From: Myxococcus fulvus
GTDB taxonomy: Bacteria > Myxococcota > Myxococcia > Myxococcales > Myxococcaceae
Direction: 5' to 3'
Assembly (NCBI RefSeq): GCF_900111765.1
Contig: NZ_FOIB01000010.1
Span: forward strand, 248,001 to 312,000
DNA: 64,000 bases
A program made the translations under genes and the position numbers. Positions 6,615 to 14,735 of the stretch are shown piece after piece; positions within the stretch are counted from its first letter, which is position 1; the number at the start of each line of letters is the position of its first letter. The notes under the pieces are model-generated. The model searched no databases. It was not told where the DNA came from and saw only the letters and a program-made list of their open reading frames with translations.

Positions 6615-8801
6615 TCAGGGGTGGGCGATGACGATGAGCGTGGGCGCGCGCTGCTCGACGCACGCCATCACCTTGCGCATCGTCACCGGGTCCAACGCGC
6701 CGAAGGCCTCGTCGAGCACCACGACCTGGACGCGCTGGAGCAGGGCGCGCGCGACGAAGATGCGGCTCTGCTCGCCGTGGGACAGCTGCCAGCCGCGCTC
6801 GCCCACCATCTGCAGGATTCCGGCGGGCATGCGCTGCAGCAAGTCCCCCAGGCCCAGCTCCTCGCACAGCTCGCGCGCCAGCTTCACGTCGTCCTGGGTG
6901 TGAGGCCAGGCGCGGCCCAGGAGCAGGTTCATCGCCAGCGTGCCGGAGATGATGTGGTTCTCGTGGAACTGCGGCGCGCCGGCGATCTGCGCGCCCCAGC
7001 CGTCCTGAGTCCAGGTGGACATGTCCAGGCCGCGCAGCAGCACCACGCCGGAGCCCTGGCGCCTGAGGCCCGTGAGGATGGAGGCGAGCGTGGACTTGCC
7101 GGAGCCGGACGCGCCCTCCAGCAGCACGCGCTCTCCGGGATGGATGACCACGGACGCGCCCTCGAGCACCGCGCGCGGCGAGGCGGGGTGCTTGAAGTAC
7201 ACGTCGCGCACCTCGAGCAGCGCCTGGCTCCTGGAGGGCGCCTCGGTGGCGGCGAGCGGCGTCACCTGGGGCGCGGCGTCCTTGCCGTCCTGGTCGCCCG
7301 CGGCGCCGGAGAGCCGGGCCGCGTCGAGCATGGGGCGCACCGCGGAGAACAGCACCCGTGAGCCCATGAGCGCCAGCGCGCCCACCGCCAGCGACATCAC
7401 CGCGCGGGCACCCAACAGGGCCGCGCCCACGCCCACCGCGATGCTCGCCGTGTTCGCGCCGGCCAGCACGCCGGGGAGGATGGCGATGATGGCCACGGGC
7501 AACAGGCCCCGGCGCGCGAGCGTCGTCACCCGCGCGGTGCCCGCGTCCCAGCGCTCGGAGGCGTCCGAGTAGCGCGCCAGCTCCTGGTCCTCCTCCTCGT
7601 GCCAGCGCGAGGGCTGCTCCTGCGCCAGCCGCGTGCGGTGGCCGAGCATCCGCTCGATGAGCGCGTGGGTCATCACCACGCGCGCCTCCGTCCAGCCCCG
7701 GAACAGCAGCGACTGGCGCGCCACGAGCACGCCCAACAGGACGCAGTAGCCGCCCAGCGCCACGAGCCCCAGCATGCCGGCGGGGCCCGACAGCGTCACG
7801 CTGCCGGCCAGGGTCAGGTCCACCACCGCGAGCAGGCTGGTGAAGCTGCCGGCGAGCGCCATCTGCTCCATGCCCGCGCTCTCGAAGGTCCGCCCCACGT
7901 ACTCGCCGATGCCGCCGCGCTTCGCCTCGTCCACCGGCATGGCCAGCGCGCCCGCCAGCAGCCTGCGCCTGAGCAGCGCGGACAAGTCCAACGCCAGCGA
8001 GCCCTGCGTCCACGCCAGCGCCGCCTGCAGCGGCACCGCCGTCAGCCCCATCAGCGCCCACGCCCACAGCCAGCCGTGGTCCAGCTGGCCCTCGAACGCG
8101 CCCCGGCCAATCAGCCACCACGCGCTGAGCACGCACACCTGGATGAGGATGGCCAGCACCAGCACCAGCGCCAGCCGCGGCGCGGTGGACAGGGCCTTGA
8201 GGTGGTGGACCAGCCGGGCGCCCGGCGGCAGCCGCAGCGTGCGCGACGCCACCAGGTGCGTGTTGGCCAGCTGCGCGCCCAGGAGCGCGCGCCGCGCGAG
8301 CAGCCGCTGCGGCTCCGGCATCGCCGCGCGCGACAGCACCCGGTCCACCGTGGAGGCCTGGGTGCCCTCGACCAGGGCCTGCACCCCGGACGTGAGCCAC
8401 GCCAGGGGCACGTCGCGCTCCGTCTCGTCCGGCGCGATGACGCGCGCGGTGCGGCCGGAGGCGGACACGCGCAGGAGCGCCGCCACCTGGACGCCCTCGC
8501 TGGTGACGACGTCCAGGAGGGCAGGGGAGGCGCGCAAGAGCGCCTTCTCCACCTCACCGTGGCGCGTATACGCCAGGTCCAGCTCCAGCCCCTGTGACTG
8601 GGCGGCGGCGTCCAGCCACTCGCCCAGCCGGTTCGGGTCCGTGGGCGCCTGTCCGACGACCTTCGCCCGCGTCCGCGGCAGCGGCAGGCCCGCCGAGCGC
8701 GCCAGCGCCTCCAGCGCCTCCGCGCCGCGCGCCATGGGCCACACCAGCCCCGCCAGGGGCTCCGCGGGCCGCGCCGCCCTCTCCTCGGAAGCGCGCGTCA
8801 T
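6615..8801 (-). CDS. Second ABC exporter subunit (peptidase-less, bacteriocin-export type)
   Basis: A 728-residue protein: an N-terminal soluble domain of about 200 residues without peptidase motifs, a transmembrane exporter domain from roughly 235 to 500, then an ATPase domain. Walker A is GASGSGKST, the signature is LSHGE, Walker B is VVVLDEAF, and the switch His lies in IVIAHP, almost the last residues, so nothing follows the ATPase core. The architecture matches the second subunit of paired exporters known from NHLM-type bacteriocin systems (unknown N-terminal domain plus permease-ATPase). Its ATG overlaps the stop of the upstream C39 exporter (ATGA), implying translational coupling and a heterodimer or shared complex. 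It presumably exports the peptides of the three flanking arrays. Confidence 0.85.
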   Translation of the reverse strand: MTRASEERAARPAEPLAGLVWPMARGAEALEALARSAGLPLPRTRAKVVGQAPTDPNRLGEWLDAAAQSQGLELDLAYTRHGEVEKALLRASPALLDVVTSEGVQVAALLRVSASGRTARVIAPDETERDVPLAWLTSGVQALVEGTQASTVDRVLSRAAMPEPQRLLARRALLGAQLANTHLVASRTLRLPPGARLVHHLKALSTAPRLALVLVLAILIQVCVLSAWWLIGRGAFEGQLDHGWLWAWALMGLTAVPLQAALAWTQGSLALDLSALLRRRLLAGALAMPVDEAKRGGIGEYVGRTFESAGMEQMALAGSFTSLLAVVDLTLAGSVTLSGPAGMLGLVALGGYCVLLGVLVARQSLLFRGWTEARVVMTHALIERMLGHRTRLAQEQPSRWHEEEDQELARYSDASERWDAGTARVTTLARRGLLPVAIIAILPGVLAGANTASIAVGVGAALLGARAVMSLAVGALALMGSRVLFSAVRPMLDAARLSGAAGDQDGKDAAPQVTPLAATEAPSRSQALLEVRDVYFKHPASPRAVLEGASVVIHPGERVLLEGASGSGKSTLASILTGLRRQGSGVVLLRGLDMSTWTQDGWGAQIAGAPQFHENHIISGTLAMNLLLGRAWPHTQDDVKLARELCEELGLGDLLQRMPAGILQMVGERGWQLSHGEQSRIFVARALLQRVQVVVLDEAFGALDPVTMRKVMACVEQRAPTLIVIAHP

Positions 8802-11494
8802 GCCGCACCCCGCTTCGTCTCCGGGGGCTGCTCGGCGAGCTGTCCCTGGTCCAGCATCATCCGCCTCCAGCCACCCTGGCCGCCCAGGGCCCGCCGCATC
8901 TGCTCCTCCTCGTCCAGCAGCGAGCGGTACACGGAGTCCTCCCGCTTCGCCAGCTCGCGCGGGTTGGCGTCCTCGACCAGCTGGCCGCCCTTGATGACCA
9001 GCACCCGGTCGAACGTCAGCGTCTCCGCGATGTCATGCATGATGCACAGCATCGTGGCGCCCTCCAGCTCCTGCCGGGAGCGCTCCAGCAGCGCCGCGCG
9101 CCTGTCCCTCTCCAGGCCGCGGAAGGGCTCGTCGAAGATGGCCAGCCGCACCCCGGGCCTCAAGAGCGCCCGTCCCAGGCGCACGCGCTGCCCCTGGCCG
9201 CCGGACAGGAGGCTGCCGCCCTCGCCCAGGCGCGTCTGGAGCCCCTGGGGCAGCTTGTCGAGGAACTCGATGAGGTCCGCGGACCTGAGCGCCTGTCCCA
9301 CGCGCGGCAGCACCTCGCCCGTCTCCACGCCGTAGGCCAGGTTGTCCACCAGCGACTTGTTCCACAGCGTCACCTCGGGCTCCACCCACGCCGTCTGCCG
9401 GCGCAGGCTCGCCAGCGTCTGGCCCTTGAGCGGCTCGCCGTCCACCTTCACCTGCCCGGAGGACGGGCGGTGCCAGCCCAGCAGGATGCCCACGAGCGAC
9501 GACTTGCCCGCGCCCGACGGGCCGACGATGGCCACGTGCTCACCGGGCCGCACCGTCATGTCGATGCCCTGCAGCACCGTGAAGCCCGCGGCCTTGACCT
9601 CCACCTGCTCCAGCGTGAAGCCCACGCCCCGGGGCTGGCCCGCGAGCGTCGAGGCAGAGGGCTCCTCCACCGTCTCCAGGCCCGCGCCCACCTCGTCGGG
9701 CGCCAGCAGCGGCTCCATCAGTCGGCCGGTGAGCGACGACGCGGCGGGGTACTGCCGGAGCGCGTCCGCCAGCTGCTTGCCCACCGTGGCCAGCGCCAGG
9801 GCCCAGTACACCAGCAGCAGCACCGCGCCGGGCTGGATGCCCTGGGACACGGCGTGCAGGACGATGGCCACCGAGCCTCCGGTGGCCGCCAGCATGGACA
9901 GGGTGTCGGTGAGGATGCCCCGGCCCAGCAGCGTGCGCGCGGCGCCCACGTACTCGTGCAGGGGCTCCTCGTGCGCGCGCCGCAGGGTCAGCTCCGCGCG
10001 GTGTGCTCGCAGCGCCACGGCGCCCCGCATGGCGTCCAGGTAGAAGCGCGACAGCACGCCGTCGAAGTCGCGCATGCGCCGGTCCGCTTCCAGGAGCGAG
10101 CGCTGCGCGAGCAGCGGCACCGCGAGCGCCATGGCCCCGCCCAGCACGATGAGCGGCGCGCTGCCGGGGGCAAGCCACACCAGTCCGCCCAGCGTCACCA
10201 GCATCTCCGAGGTGGCACGCAGGACGCCGACGCCCAGCGTGGGCACGCTGCGCACCTGGTGGATGCCGTGGCAGCGCTGCGCCATGTCGGAGACGAGCCG
10301 GCTCTTGAAGTAGCGGTCCCCCAGCCGCGGAATCTTGTCGAGGAACGCCAGCCGCAGCCGGACCTCCAGGCGGCGGCCCAGCTTCAGCGTCCCCATGGCC
10401 AGGGGCAGCTCCAGCGTGAAGAGCACGCCCATCAACACCAGCAGCGTCACGATGCCCGCCAGCCGCTGCTCCTGGGTGGTGAGGTAGCGGCCCGCGTCGA
10501 TGATGCCGCGCAGGAGCAGCGCCTCCAGGAAGCCGCCCACCGCGGCCGTCAGCGCGATGGCCGCGAGGATGGAGGGGGCCAAGAGGCCGTCCCGGCGCAT
10601 CAGCCCGATGAGCTCGCGCAGCGGGCGGGTGGGGGGCTCCAAGAGCGCCGCCTTGAGGTCCGCGGACAAGGGCTCCTCGTCCTCGTCGCGCGTCTGGCGC
10701 AGCCCCCGGGCGAGGATGCAGACCACGCCGCGCAACGTCACCTCCTCGCCGTCGGCCGCGCCCACCGCCGTCCAGTACGTGGCGGGGATGACCTGCTCGG
10801 CGCGGCCCTCCTCCAGGGCCACGCGCACTTCCTTCAACAGCTGCTCCAGGAAGCGCGCGGAAGACTCGCCGTGCTCCACGCCGCCGCCGTCCACCAGCGT
10901 CTGGACCATGCGCGTCGTCGCGTCCAGGCACGCCACGCCCTTCCAGCTCGCGTCGGCCAGGGCCTCGTCGAGCAGCTTCGCCGCGAGCGCCTTGTCCACG
11001 AGCGCCTGCAGCCTCAGGCGCATCCCGGCGAGGAACTCGTCCGTGCCGGCCCAGTCGCGGAAGGCCTCCGCCGGGACGGGCAGGGCGTGGACGTAGAGCC
11101 GGTCCATCAGCTCCGCCAGCGACACCCAGCGCCGTCCCAGCGCGGGGTCCATGATCTGCACCCGGTCACCGATGCGGCGCCAGACGACGATGAAGTGCAG
11201 GTTGCTGTCCGCCAGACGCACCACCATGATGGCCGGCAGCGTCTTCGTCTCCGGCATCAGCACCTGGTCGCGCGGCAGGACGACCTGGGTGGCCTCCAGG
11301 CCCAGCTTGCCGGCCAGCTCCTCCAGCACGTCCACGGACGTCCCGTCGATGTCCGTCTGGCAGGCCTCGCGCAGACGGCCGTAGCTGACGGACACGCCGA
11401 AGCCGTCGAAGAGCGCCTTGAGGGCCGCCGGACCGCAGTCCATGGCGGAGGTCTGGATGACTTCGGGGATGAGCAGCCTTCGTGTGCCCGCCAT
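8798..11494 (-). CDS. C39 peptidase-containing ABC exporter (leader-cleaving)
   Basis: An 898-residue peptidase/permease/ATPase fusion. The C39 domain (about 1-140) has the full catalytic set: Gln14 and Cys20 in QTSAMDCGPAAL, His100 in SNLHFIVVW and Asp116 in MDPALG. Such domains cut leader peptides after Gly-Gly during export. A region of about 190 residues without recognised motifs lies between peptidase and permease (150-340). The permease spans about 340-620. The ATPase has Walker A GPSGAGKSS, signature LSGGQ, Walker B LAIFDEPF and switch His in CIMHDI. It is the middle gene of the operon, 3 bp after the HlyD-like gene and overlapping the next exporter. The fourteen Gly-Gly peptide precursors on both sides are its likely substrates. 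Both enzyme activities look intact. Confidence 0.92.
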   Translation of the reverse strand: MAGTRRLLIPEVIQTSAMDCGPAALKALFDGFGVSVSYGRLREACQTDIDGTSVDVLEELAGKLGLEATQVVLPRDQVLMPETKTLPAIMVVRLADSNLHFIVVWRRIGDRVQIMDPALGRRWVSLAELMDRLYVHALPVPAEAFRDWAGTDEFLAGMRLRLQALVDKALAAKLLDEALADASWKGVACLDATTRMVQTLVDGGGVEHGESSARFLEQLLKEVRVALEEGRAEQVIPATYWTAVGAADGEEVTLRGVVCILARGLRQTRDEDEEPLSADLKAALLEPPTRPLRELIGLMRRDGLLAPSILAAIALTAAVGGFLEALLLRGIIDAGRYLTTQEQRLAGIVTLLVLMGVLFTLELPLAMGTLKLGRRLEVRLRLAFLDKIPRLGDRYFKSRLVSDMAQRCHGIHQVRSVPTLGVGVLRATSEMLVTLGGLVWLAPGSAPLIVLGGAMALAVPLLAQRSLLEADRRMRDFDGVLSRFYLDAMRGAVALRAHRAELTLRRAHEEPLHEYVGAARTLLGRGILTDTLSMLAATGGSVAIVLHAVSQGIQPGAVLLLVYWALALATVGKQLADALRQYPAASSLTGRLMEPLLAPDEVGAGLETVEEPSASTLAGQPRGVGFTLEQVEVKAAGFTVLQGIDMTVRPGEHVAIVGPSGAGKSSLVGILLGWHRPSSGQVKVDGEPLKGQTLASLRRQTAWVEPEVTLWNKSLVDNLAYGVETGEVLPRVGQALRSADLIEFLDKLPQGLQTRLGEGGSLLSGGQGQRVRLGRALLRPGVRLAIFDEPFRGLERDRRAALLERSRQELEGATMLCIMHDIAETLTFDRVLVIKGGQLVEDANPRELAKREDSVYRSLLDEEEQMRRALGGQGGWRRMMLDQGQLAEQPPETKRGAA

Positions 11495-11497
11495 GCC

Positions 11498-12715
11498 TCA
11501 GCTCCCGCCCCGCGACATCTCCAAATCCCCCGACGAGCGCGGCGGCAGCGGGCGCGAGCGCGCCGGCGCCTCCAGCCCCCGCCCCAGCGAGCGCAGCACC
11601 AGCCGCAGCGGCGTGGAGTCCTCCACCGCGATGTCCACCGTGCCCGGCAGGCCGTGCTCCAGGGGGATGCCCACCGGCATCTCGTCCACGGACAGCTCCA
11701 CGCGCACCAGCCCGTCGCGCGCCTCGCTCGCCACCGCCACCACCGTGGCGCGCACCATGCCGAACTCCGTCCAGGCGAAGCCCTCCAGCTTCATGCGCGC
11801 CGTCTGGCCCGCGCGCACCCGGCCCAGCGCCGTGGCGGGGGACAGCTGCGCGACGATGCGCACGTCGCCGCCCGCGACGACGGTGGCCATGCGGTCCCCG
11901 GCCCTCACCTGCGTGCCCACGCGCACCGGGCTCGTCTCGCCGAGGATGCCGTCGGCGGGCGCCTTCACCACGCGCCGCTCCAGCTCCTCGCGCAGCCGCT
12001 CCACGGAGGCCTGCGCCACGCTCTCGGCGGCCTCCAGCTCGGCGATGTCCCGCCTGAGCGCCGCGGCCCGGATGCGCCGCTCGGTGGCCAGCATGGTCCC
12101 ATCCATCTTCACGCGCGCGAGCGCCGCGCGGGAGGCCTGCTCGGACGCCTGGGCGCGCTCCAGCTCGGTGCGCACGCGGCTCCACTCGGACTCGCTGATC
12201 AACTGGCGCGAGTGCAGCTGCTCCGCGCTCGACTTCTCCTCGAGCGCCCGGCGCGCCAGCGCCTCGGCCTCCACCAGCCGGGCCTTGGCCTCCTCCACGC
12301 CCGCCGCGCCGCGCTCCTGCTGGGCCACGAGCGCGCCCTGCTCCACCTCGAGCTCCGCGCGCGCCGCCGCCAGCTGCGGCCCCAGGCCCCGAAGCTGCGC
12401 CTCCGCCTCCGCCAGCTGCCGCGCCTCCTGCTCGTGGGCGAGCTCGAAGAGCACCTCGCCCGCGCGCACCTGCCGGTGCAGCTCCACCCGCGTCTTCACC
12501 AGCCGCCCGTCCACCGGCGCGTCCACGGCGTACACCTCGCGGTGGACCTCCAGCCGCGCCTGCACGCTGGGCTCATAGACGGTGATGCTCGCTCGCAGGA
12601 ACCACACGCCCCAGACGGCGAACAGCCCCACCGGCAACAACCAGAGCGCCGAGCGCCCTCGTCCCCGCAGCAGCGCGCGCACGGTGCGCGGGAACATTCC
12701 TTCACCAACTCTCAT
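11498..12715 (-). CDS. HlyD-family membrane-fusion/adaptor protein
   Basis: A 405-residue periplasmic adaptor: one transmembrane helix at about 22-40, a lipoyl-like half motif (VDGRLVKTRVELHRQVRAGEVLFEL), a long Ala/Glu-rich coiled coil from about 95 to 260, the second lipoyl half (VVKAPADGILGE) and a beta-barrel domain. Such proteins link an inner-membrane ABC exporter to an outer-membrane channel. It is the first gene of the exporter operon. I chose ATG 12715, which has GAGGTAGG upstream; a second ATG at 12697 has AAGGA too close to it. No outer-membrane TolC homologue is in the window, so that partner must be elsewhere. Confidence 0.88.
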   Translation of the reverse strand: MRVGEGMFPRTVRALLRGRGRSALWLLPVGLFAVWGVWFLRASITVYEPSVQARLEVHREVYAVDAPVDGRLVKTRVELHRQVRAGEVLFELAHEQEARQLAEAEAQLRGLGPQLAAARAELEVEQGALVAQQERGAAGVEEAKARLVEAEALARRALEEKSSAEQLHSRQLISESEWSRVRTELERAQASEQASRAALARVKMDGTMLATERRIRAAALRRDIAELEAAESVAQASVERLREELERRVVKAPADGILGETSPVRVGTQVRAGDRMATVVAGGDVRIVAQLSPATALGRVRAGQTARMKLEGFAWTEFGMVRATVVAVASEARDGLVRVELSVDEMPVGIPLEHGLPGTVDIAVEDSTPLRLVLRSLGRGLEAPARSRPLPPRSSGDLEMSRGGS

Positions 12716-12995
12716 GAGCGAAGCCTACCTCATCACCGTGGAACAGACGGACTCCCCGCCAGACCTTCCACCCGGGACGCTCCCGGTGGTCGGCGCCCAT
12801 CCTCGCCCGGCGGACTGACGCGCGGCAAAGCCAAGGGGGCCGCCTCCCCACGCCTTGCGCGTCCCGTCATCGCGCCCTCGCCTGGCCGGCGATTGTCTTC
12901 TCCTCGCCTTCGTGAATGGACAATCCAGCCAGGCCCGAAGCCACGCGACGCGCGGGTCGCGTCGGGCCGACGTGTCAAGGGTTGTCCAGGTCAGT

Positions 12996-13012
12996 CCTAT
13001 CTCGGGGATAGG
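12996..13012. promoter_or_regulatory. Inverted repeat, possible operator
   Basis: CCTATC (12996-13001) and GATAGG (13007-13012) separated by 5 bp, in the divergent region between the exporter operon and array 2. Function inferred from position only. Confidence 0.35.
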
Positions 13013-13027
13013 GCTCATAAAATGGCT

Positions 13028-13039
13028 AAAACATGTTTT
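13028..13039. promoter_or_regulatory. Perfect 12-bp palindrome, possible operator
   Basis: AAAACATGTTTT is a perfect palindrome in a GC-rich genome, 16 bp from the preceding inverted repeat. ACATGTTT also occurs at 5583-5590, inside the spacer of the array 1 promoter, which hints at a shared regulator of exporter and peptides. Confidence 0.4.
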
Positions 13040-13256
13040 CAGGACATTGCGACGCGGGGCGTGATGCGGTCTCCACGTATCAGCGACGAGGCGCCCCTCC
13101 GCCGCGTCCGGGAACAGCCCCCTGTAACCGGTTCGCGTGAACCCGTCCCGGTCCCACGCGGATTCTTGACCCAGGGGTCTCTCAGGTTTCGATAAATTGC
13201 ACCATTTGTCCAAGTCTCCGGATCTACTTGGGATGACGGGTTTTTCAGTTGAAGGC

Positions 13257-13285
13257 TTGACTCCCAATTTTCATCGATTTTTAAT
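13257..13285 (+). promoter_or_regulatory. Promoter of peptide array 2
   Basis: TTGACT (13257-13262), 17 bp, TTTAAT (13280-13285), followed by GATTC. Almost identical in both hexamers, spacing and downstream bases to the array 3 promoter. It lies about 70 bp from the first ATG. Confidence 0.72.
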
Positions 13286-13355
13286 GATTCTACTCCGGGT
13301 GTGCATGGGCAACCGTGCCGTCTGGGGTGAACGCGGTTCAACCAGGAGCGACATC

Positions 13356-13442
13356 ATGAAGATCAAGACCAAGGTTCGTGGCGGTCCCCGTGGCTGTGGC
13401 CCGGGTGGCATCAGCATCTGGTACGACACCGTTCTGGAGTAG
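13356..13442 (+). CDS. Short exported-peptide precursor 8 (array 2)
   Basis: Encodes 28 residues: K-type block MKIKTKVRGGPRGCGPGG and tail ISIWYDTVLE. CCAGGAGC site upstream. It is closest to precursor 7, whose tail starts the same way. Confidence 0.9.
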   Translation: MKIKTKVRGGPRGCGPGGISIWYDTVLE

Positions 13443-13496
13443 TCGTCCCTGCTGTCGTTGTTTCACCGTAGTGACTCAATCACCAGGAGCAGACAC

Positions 13497-13592
13497 ATGA
13501 AGATCAAGACCAAGGTTCGTGGCGGTCCCCGTGGTTGCGGCCCCGGCGGCATCAGCATCTGGTACGACGACGTGCTCCAGCAGCTCCCGTAG
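13497..13592 (+). CDS. Short exported-peptide precursor 9 (array 2)
   Basis: Encodes 31 residues: K-type block and the longest K-type tail, ISIWYDDVLQQLP. The Gln-Leu-Pro ending also occurs in the Q-type precursors 10 and 11, so tails seem to combine modules from both subfamilies. CCAGGAGC site upstream. Confidence 0.9.
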   Translation: MKIKTKVRGGPRGCGPGGISIWYDDVLQQLP

Positions 13593-13630
13593 TTTCGTCC
13601 CCGGGCGTTGACTCGCTCGGACGAAGCTCG

Positions 13631-13671
13631 AAATCGCCAGTGGGCGGAACATCGCTCGCTGGCGATTTTTT
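13631..13671 (+). terminator. Terminator of peptide array 2
   Basis: A 16-bp stem (13631-13646 with 13653-13668, including two G-U pairs) and loop GAACAT; the run of T's begins in the 3' arm and continues to 13671. A textbook rho-independent terminator, and homologous to the array 1 terminator. Confidence 0.9.
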
Positions 13672-14128
13672 CATGCCTCGCGACACCGCCTGTATTTTCT
13701 TCCGATTCGCGAAGTCTGAGATTGGCTGTGGCGTGAGAGGTTACAAAGACTTTCGCTGCATTCTTTGCGTGGTGACTTGACTGGCCGATTACACCCGCCT
13801 TTAATGATTCCACTTCCGATGCGGACCGGGAACGGTGAATCGCACGCAATGGCGAATCGGGAGCCGCGTAATGGCTGGGTGGACGGGGAATAGCGGCGGG
13901 CAGCGCGGGTTGTGGAGGGGGCCGGGAGAACGCCGGCCGCGGGGGAGGCGGGACAGCGGGTGACCTTGGAGACTCGCGTGTCAGAGGGGTGTGTATAGAT
14001 TGGCTGGCACCGAAGAAACCAAAAGGTGTCGTCGTCCGTAGACTCACGAGCTTTCATCAACGCCTTCCAGGCATCCAATCCCATGGGTCGGGTGTCTGGT
14101 GTCAACGCAGTACATCCAGGAGCGTACC
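13672..14128 (+). other. Region between arrays 2 and 3, with a long untranslated leader
   Basis: About 457 bases without a supportable gene. The array 3 promoter is at 13777-13805, so that transcript would carry an untranslated leader of some 315 nt before the first precursor. A TATAGA at 13994-13999 could be a second -10 box but has no well-spaced -35. Minus-strand frames here run through the terminator and lack starts. Confidence 0.45.
13777..13805 (+). promoter_or_regulatory. Promoter of peptide array 3
   Basis: TTGACT (13777-13782), 17 bp, TTTAAT (13800-13805), followed by GATTC, matching the array 2 promoter. It starts about 110 bp after the array 2 terminator, so array 3 is independently transcribed. 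Confidence 0.7.
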
Positions 14129-14218
14129 ATGCAGATCAAGACCAAGGTTCGTGGCGGTCCCCGTGGTTGCGGTGGTGGCGTGGTGCTGACCAACCAGGTC
14201 CGCACGCAGCTGCCGTAG
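14129..14218 (+). CDS. Short exported-peptide precursor 10 (array 3)
   Basis: Encodes 29 residues: Q-type block MQIKTKVRGGPRGCGGG, tail VVLTNQVRTQLP. CCAGGAGC site 8 bp upstream. Confidence 0.9.
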   Translation: MQIKTKVRGGPRGCGGGVVLTNQVRTQLP

Positions 14219-14273
14219 TCGTCGTCCGCCGTACCGGTTCATCCAACGCGGTCTTTCACCAGGAGCAGACATC

Positions 14274-14366
14274 ATGCAGATCAAGACCAAGGTTCGTGGC
14301 GGTCCCCGTGGTTGCGGTGGTTCGCTGCCCGTGCTGACCGGCACGGTTCGCACCCAGCTGCCGTAG
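14274..14366 (+). CDS. Short exported-peptide precursor 11 (array 3)
   Basis: Encodes 30 residues: Q-type block ending GCGG and tail SLPVLTGTVRTQLP. It shares the VRTQLP ending with precursor 10 and the SLP start with precursor 14. Confidence 0.9.
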   Translation: MQIKTKVRGGPRGCGGSLPVLTGTVRTQLP

Positions 14367-14427
14367 TCGGCGCTGTCTCATCTCAATCCGACTCCAGCGA
14401 TGGAGTCATCCTCACCAGGAGCTCATC

Positions 14428-14523
14428 ATGCAGATCAAGACCAAGGTTCGTGGCGGTCCCCGTGGTTGCGGTGGTGGCGTGATCATCGCGGTGCGTTCCG
14501 ACGCGCTCGCGGCCATCCCGTAG
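14428..14523 (+). CDS. Short exported-peptide precursor 12 (array 3)
   Basis: Encodes 31 residues: Q-type block ending GCGGG, tail VIIAVRSDALAAIP. The first residues of the tail recall the VVIAV of precursor 1, as if that short tail had been extended. Confidence 0.9.
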   Translation: MQIKTKVRGGPRGCGGGVIIAVRSDALAAIP

Positions 14524-14579
14524 TCCTCCGTCAGCATCCCGAGCTGACTTCACTCACACCTGATTCCGAGGAGTCCATC

Positions 14580-14681
14580 ATGCAGATCAAGACCAAGGTT
14601 CGTGGCGGTCCCCGTGGCTGTGGCGGTGGTATTGCGATCCCCGTGCGCACCACGGGCGGCGTCATCACGCAGATCCCGTAG
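14580..14681 (+). CDS. Short exported-peptide precursor 13 (array 3)
   Basis: Encodes 33 residues, the longest of the set: Q-type block, tail IAIPVRTTGGVITQIP. The tail contains an additional internal Gly-Gly. Ribosome-binding site CGAGGAG. Confidence 0.9.
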   Translation: MQIKTKVRGGPRGCGGGIAIPVRTTGGVITQIP

Positions 14682-14735
14682 TCCTCAGTCTTCCTGACTG
14701 ATTCCAACCCAAGCCGTTCTCGATAGGAGCTCGTC

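Larger units (their letters stand above)
12716..13355. other. Intergenic region between exporter operon and array 2
   Basis: About 640 bases separating the divergent exporter operon and peptide array 2. The part near 13000-13290 is much more AT-rich than the surroundings. It holds two palindromes (12996-13012 and 13028-13039) and the array 2 promoter. A 180-codon minus-strand frame here (12725-13267) has no ribosome-binding site and an atypical composition; I do not call it a gene. Confidence 0.55.

Noticed and set aside
8594..13195. Plus-strand open frame of 1533 codons across the exporter operon
   Set aside because: It is antisense to three genes with complete domain motifs; the product is a low-complexity Ala/Arg/His/Gln sequence, the usual result of GC-rich third positions.
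12725..13267. Minus-strand open frame of 180 codons upstream of the HlyD-like gene
   Set aside because: It spans the array 2 promoter -35 box and palindromes, has no ribosome-binding site and no domain.
13463..14105. Overlapping minus-strand open frames of 194 and 144 codons
   Set aside because: They run antisense through array 2, its terminator and the array 3 promoter, with Arg/Ser/Pro-rich products.
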